Positions 6,501 to 8,015 of a stretch of 8,015 nucleotides of DNA are shown here, piece after piece; positions within the stretch are counted from its first letter, which is position 1; the number at the start of each line of letters is the position of its first letter. The stretch is from Spirosomataceae bacterium. GTDB taxonomy: Bacteria > Bacteroidota > Bacteroidia > Cytophagales > Spirosomataceae. The stretch lies in NCBI GenBank assembly GCA_030731175.1, contig JANQUM010000137.1, forward strand, positions 1 through 8,015, given 5' to 3'. The notes under the pieces are model-generated. The model was not told where the DNA came from. It ran no database searches and worked only from the letters and a program-made list of their open reading frames with translations. A program made the position numbers and the translations under genes.

Positions 6501-6522
6501 AATCATTTTAAATATATAGTAG

Positions 6523-6557
6523 AAACGAAGTTGACTATTTATTAATCAACTTCGTTT
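6523..6557 (+). terminator. Hairpin after the transporter gene, probable terminator
   Basis: AAACGAAGTTGA (6523-6534) is perfectly complementary to TCAACTTCGTTT (6546-6557), a 12-bp stem around an 11-base AT-rich loop. The trailing T run is short and interrupted (TTTTGCTT), so termination may be partial. It lies between the transporter and the deacylase start 26 bases later, with no obvious promoter in between, so some readthrough into the next gene is likely. Confidence 0.6.
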
Positions 6558-6582
6558 TGCTTAAAAAAACTCAATTCAGGAA

Positions 6583-7659
6583 ATGGAAGACTTTATAAAC
6601 GAACTCACCAACGATTCTATCGAATTACTGAAACGGTTGATTGCAACTCAATCTTTCAGCAAAGAAGAAAGCAAAACTGCCGATTTGATTCAGGCGTTTT
6701 TTAGTGAACGCAATATTCCGTTTTCGAGATTGGAAAATAATATTTGGTCGCGAAATCAAGCATTCAACAAAGAACTTCCTACTATTTTGTTGAACTCTCA
6801 CCACGATACCGTGAAGCCAAATGCGGGTTGGACAAAAGACCCGTTTGAGCCGCTTGTTGAAGGAGATACGCTTTATGGTCTTGGAAGTAATGACGCCGGC
6901 GGGCCATTGGTTTCGCTACTCGCAACGTATTTGTATTTTTATTATCGCACTGATTTGCCCGTCAATATTATTTTCGCAGCAACTGCTGAGGAGGAGATTT
7001 CGGGTAAAAACGGTATTGAATTACTTTTGCCCAAATTACCTGAAATTGCTTTTGGAATTGTGGGTGAACCCACGCAAATGCACCTCGCCGTTGCCGAAAA
7101 AGGGCTTTTGGTTTTAGATTGCGTAAGTCACGGCGTTGCTGGTCACGCCGCCCGTGAAGAGGGAGAAAACGCCATTTATAAAGCCATGAAAGATATTCAT
7201 TGGTTTTCAACTTTTAGTTTTCCTAAAGTCTCGAAAACACTCGGTCAAGTAAAAATGTCTGTTACTGGAATCAATGCCGGAACACAACATAATGTAGTAC
7301 CAGATCGTTGCGAATTTATGGTGGATGTTCGAGCCACAGATGCCTATTCGTTGGACGAAACACTCGAAATTATCCGAGAAAACGTTTCCTGCGAATTAAA
7401 ACCACGTTCAGTGCGTTTACAACCTTCGGGTATTTCTCAGAACCACCCGCTTGTTCAATCGGCAGTTGAACTTGGCAGAAAGCTTTACGGATCACCTACG
7501 CTTTCTGATCAGGCGTTAATGCCTTTTGAAACGGCGAAGATTGGCCCCGGTGATTCGGCACGCTCACATACTGCCGATGAGTATATTCTACTTTCTGAAA
7601 TAAAACAAGGAGTAGAAATGTACATTAAATTGCTCAAAAAGACGTTAAATAGTTATTGA
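6583..7659 (+). CDS. argE: M20-family metallo-deacylase, ArgE-type (N-acyl-ornithine/citrulline deacylase)
   Basis: A 358-residue cytoplasmic zinc hydrolase of peptidase family M20 that should remove the N-acyl group from an arginine precursor. Catalytic features are in order: NSHHDTVKP with His73 and Asp75, GLGSNDAGG with bridging Asp104, TAEEEISG with general base Glu137 and Zn ligand Glu138, VGEPTQM with Glu162, and GPGDSARSHTADEYI with Zn ligand His329. The central dimerisation domain (about 170-280) contains GHAAREEGENAIYK and GTQHNVVPD. The sequence pattern closely matches Bacteroidota ArgE proteins as I recall them. In that phylum, species differ in using N-acetyl- or N-succinyl-citrulline, so the acyl group is open here. 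The length is typical. No other arginine genes are adjacent. The ATG follows AGGAA at only about zero spacing, so a Shine-Dalgarno contact is doubtful. It may be partly cotranscribed with the transporter 82 bases upstream. Confidence 0.88.
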   Translation: MEDFINELTNDSIELLKRLIATQSFSKEESKTADLIQAFFSERNIPFSRLENNIWSRNQAFNKELPTILLNSHHDTVKPNAGWTKDPFEPLVEGDTLYGLGSNDAGGPLVSLLATYLYFYYRTDLPVNIIFAATAEEEISGKNGIELLLPKLPEIAFGIVGEPTQMHLAVAEKGLLVLDCVSHGVAGHAAREEGENAIYKAMKDIHWFSTFSFPKVSKTLGQVKMSVTGINAGTQHNVVPDRCEFMVDVRATDAYSLDETLEIIRENVSCELKPRSVRLQPSGISQNHPLVQSAVELGRKLYGSPTLSDQALMPFETAKIGPGDSARSHTADEYILLSEIKQGVEMYIKLLKKTLNSY

Positions 7660-7707
7660 GTAAAAAAAACTAAAGTAAATTGTATCTTATGTAAAACGGG
7701 CATAGTT

Positions 7708-7740
7708 TTTGTTTAGAAACATAACATGCCAATGCCTTTG
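7708..7740 (+). promoter_or_regulatory. Candidate promoter for the DUF937 gene
   Basis: TTTG (7708-7711), 21 bases, then TGCCTTTG (7733-7740), one mismatch from TAnnTTTG. The predicted start near 7747 leaves a leader of about 24 bases. An imperfect inverted repeat, GGCAT (7699-7703) with ATGCC (7726-7730), brackets the upstream box and might be an operator. The evidence is limited to these short matches. Confidence 0.33.
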
Positions 7741-7770
7741 AGTGCATAATCACTATAATTAAAAGTCTTG

Positions 7771-8015
7771 ATGAACCTGATCGAATTTCTACGGGAAAAA
7801 CTGACCGCTTCTGTCATCGAAAAAATAAGCAGTTTTCTTGGTGAATCCCACGAAAATGTCGCAACTGCCATGCAAGCAGCTTTGCCCACAATATTAGGTG
7901 GCTTGGTGCAGCAAGGAACTACCGACGAAGGAGCAAAGAAAATCATGGACATCATCAAAGATGGCGGTCATACTGGAGATATTTTAAATAATATGTCGGG
8001 CTTGCTGGATAATTT
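7771..8015 (+). CDS. DUF937 (YidB-like) domain protein, N-terminal part (cut by window edge)
   Basis: The first 81 codons of a gene that continues past the right edge. It starts at ATG 7771; an in-frame stop (TAA at 7756) lies just upstream, so the start is nearly fixed. The protein begins MNLIEFLREKLTASVIEKIS, then has FLGES (residues 22-26), a VATAMQAALPTILGGLVQQG block (about 30-49) and a DIIKDGGHTGD stretch (about 61-71). This helical pattern, with LGES, the ALP-hydrophobic-LGGL motif and a Gly-Gly-His turn, is characteristic of DUF937. No signal peptide is seen in this part. In Bacteroidota such domains are often followed by a C-terminal OmpA-like peptidoglycan-binding domain, which cannot be checked here. 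The molecular function of the domain is unknown to me. Confidence 0.8.
   Translation, partial: MNLIEFLREKLTASVIEKISSFLGESHENVATAMQAALPTILGGLVQQGTTDEGAKKIMDIIKDGGHTGDILNNMSGLLDN

Noticed and set aside
7713..7958. An 81-codon minus-strand open frame near the right edge
   Set aside because: It lies opposite the start of the DUF937 gene, whose reading frame has the family motifs; the minus frame has none.
1..8015. Mobile elements, CRISPR arrays, toxin-antitoxin or defence genes
   Set aside because: No transposase, integrase, repeat-spacer pattern or long direct repeats were seen. The tRNA genes show no partial duplicate of their 3' ends in the window that would mark an integrated element.

Overview
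The window looks like an ordinary chromosomal housekeeping segment of a Bacteroidota bacterium, most plausibly of the Cytophagales. The evidence is a promoter upstream of the tRNA pair that matches the Bacteroidota pattern (TTTG, 20 bases, TATATTTG), the general lack of Shine-Dalgarno sites before the starts, an AT-leaning base composition, and close family resemblance to Bacteroidota proteins (ArgE-type deacylase, POT transporter, BioF/KBL-like enzyme with a STFAKSM lysine loop). No mobile element, CRISPR array, phage gene or defence cassette was seen.

Left third (1-2826), all on the minus strand: an alpha-oxoamine synthase family enzyme, a strong terminator, then a two-gene unit made of a LolC/LolE-like ABC permease and, 5 bases further on, the first 61 codons of a secreted penicillin-acylase family protein that runs off the left edge. 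A candidate promoter for this unit overlaps the first ATG of the permease, which suggests that an internal GTG may be the real start.

Middle (2827-4872): a 250-base AT-rich divergent intergenic region, then a plus-strand biotin carboxylase subunit of an acyl-CoA carboxylase with all catalytic residues and a C-terminal tail of about 50 residues. It is followed by a tRNA-Ser(GCU)/tRNA-Pro(UGG) pair with its own promoter and a strong rho-independent terminator.

Right third (4873-8015), plus strand: a POT-family proton-coupled oligopeptide transporter, a long hairpin, an ArgE-type M20 deacylase of arginine biosynthesis, and the start of a DUF937 (YidB-like) protein cut by the right edge.

The genes do not form one pathway. 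Loose links are lipid/acyl-CoA metabolism (the divergent oxoamine synthase and biotin carboxylase), envelope and export (the permease and the secreted acylase), and nitrogen/amino-acid supply (peptide uptake and the arginine deacylase). I find no convincing undescribed system. The points most worth checking are the permease start, the unresolved substrate of the oxoamine synthase, the orphan biotin carboxylase and the structure around the tRNA pair.
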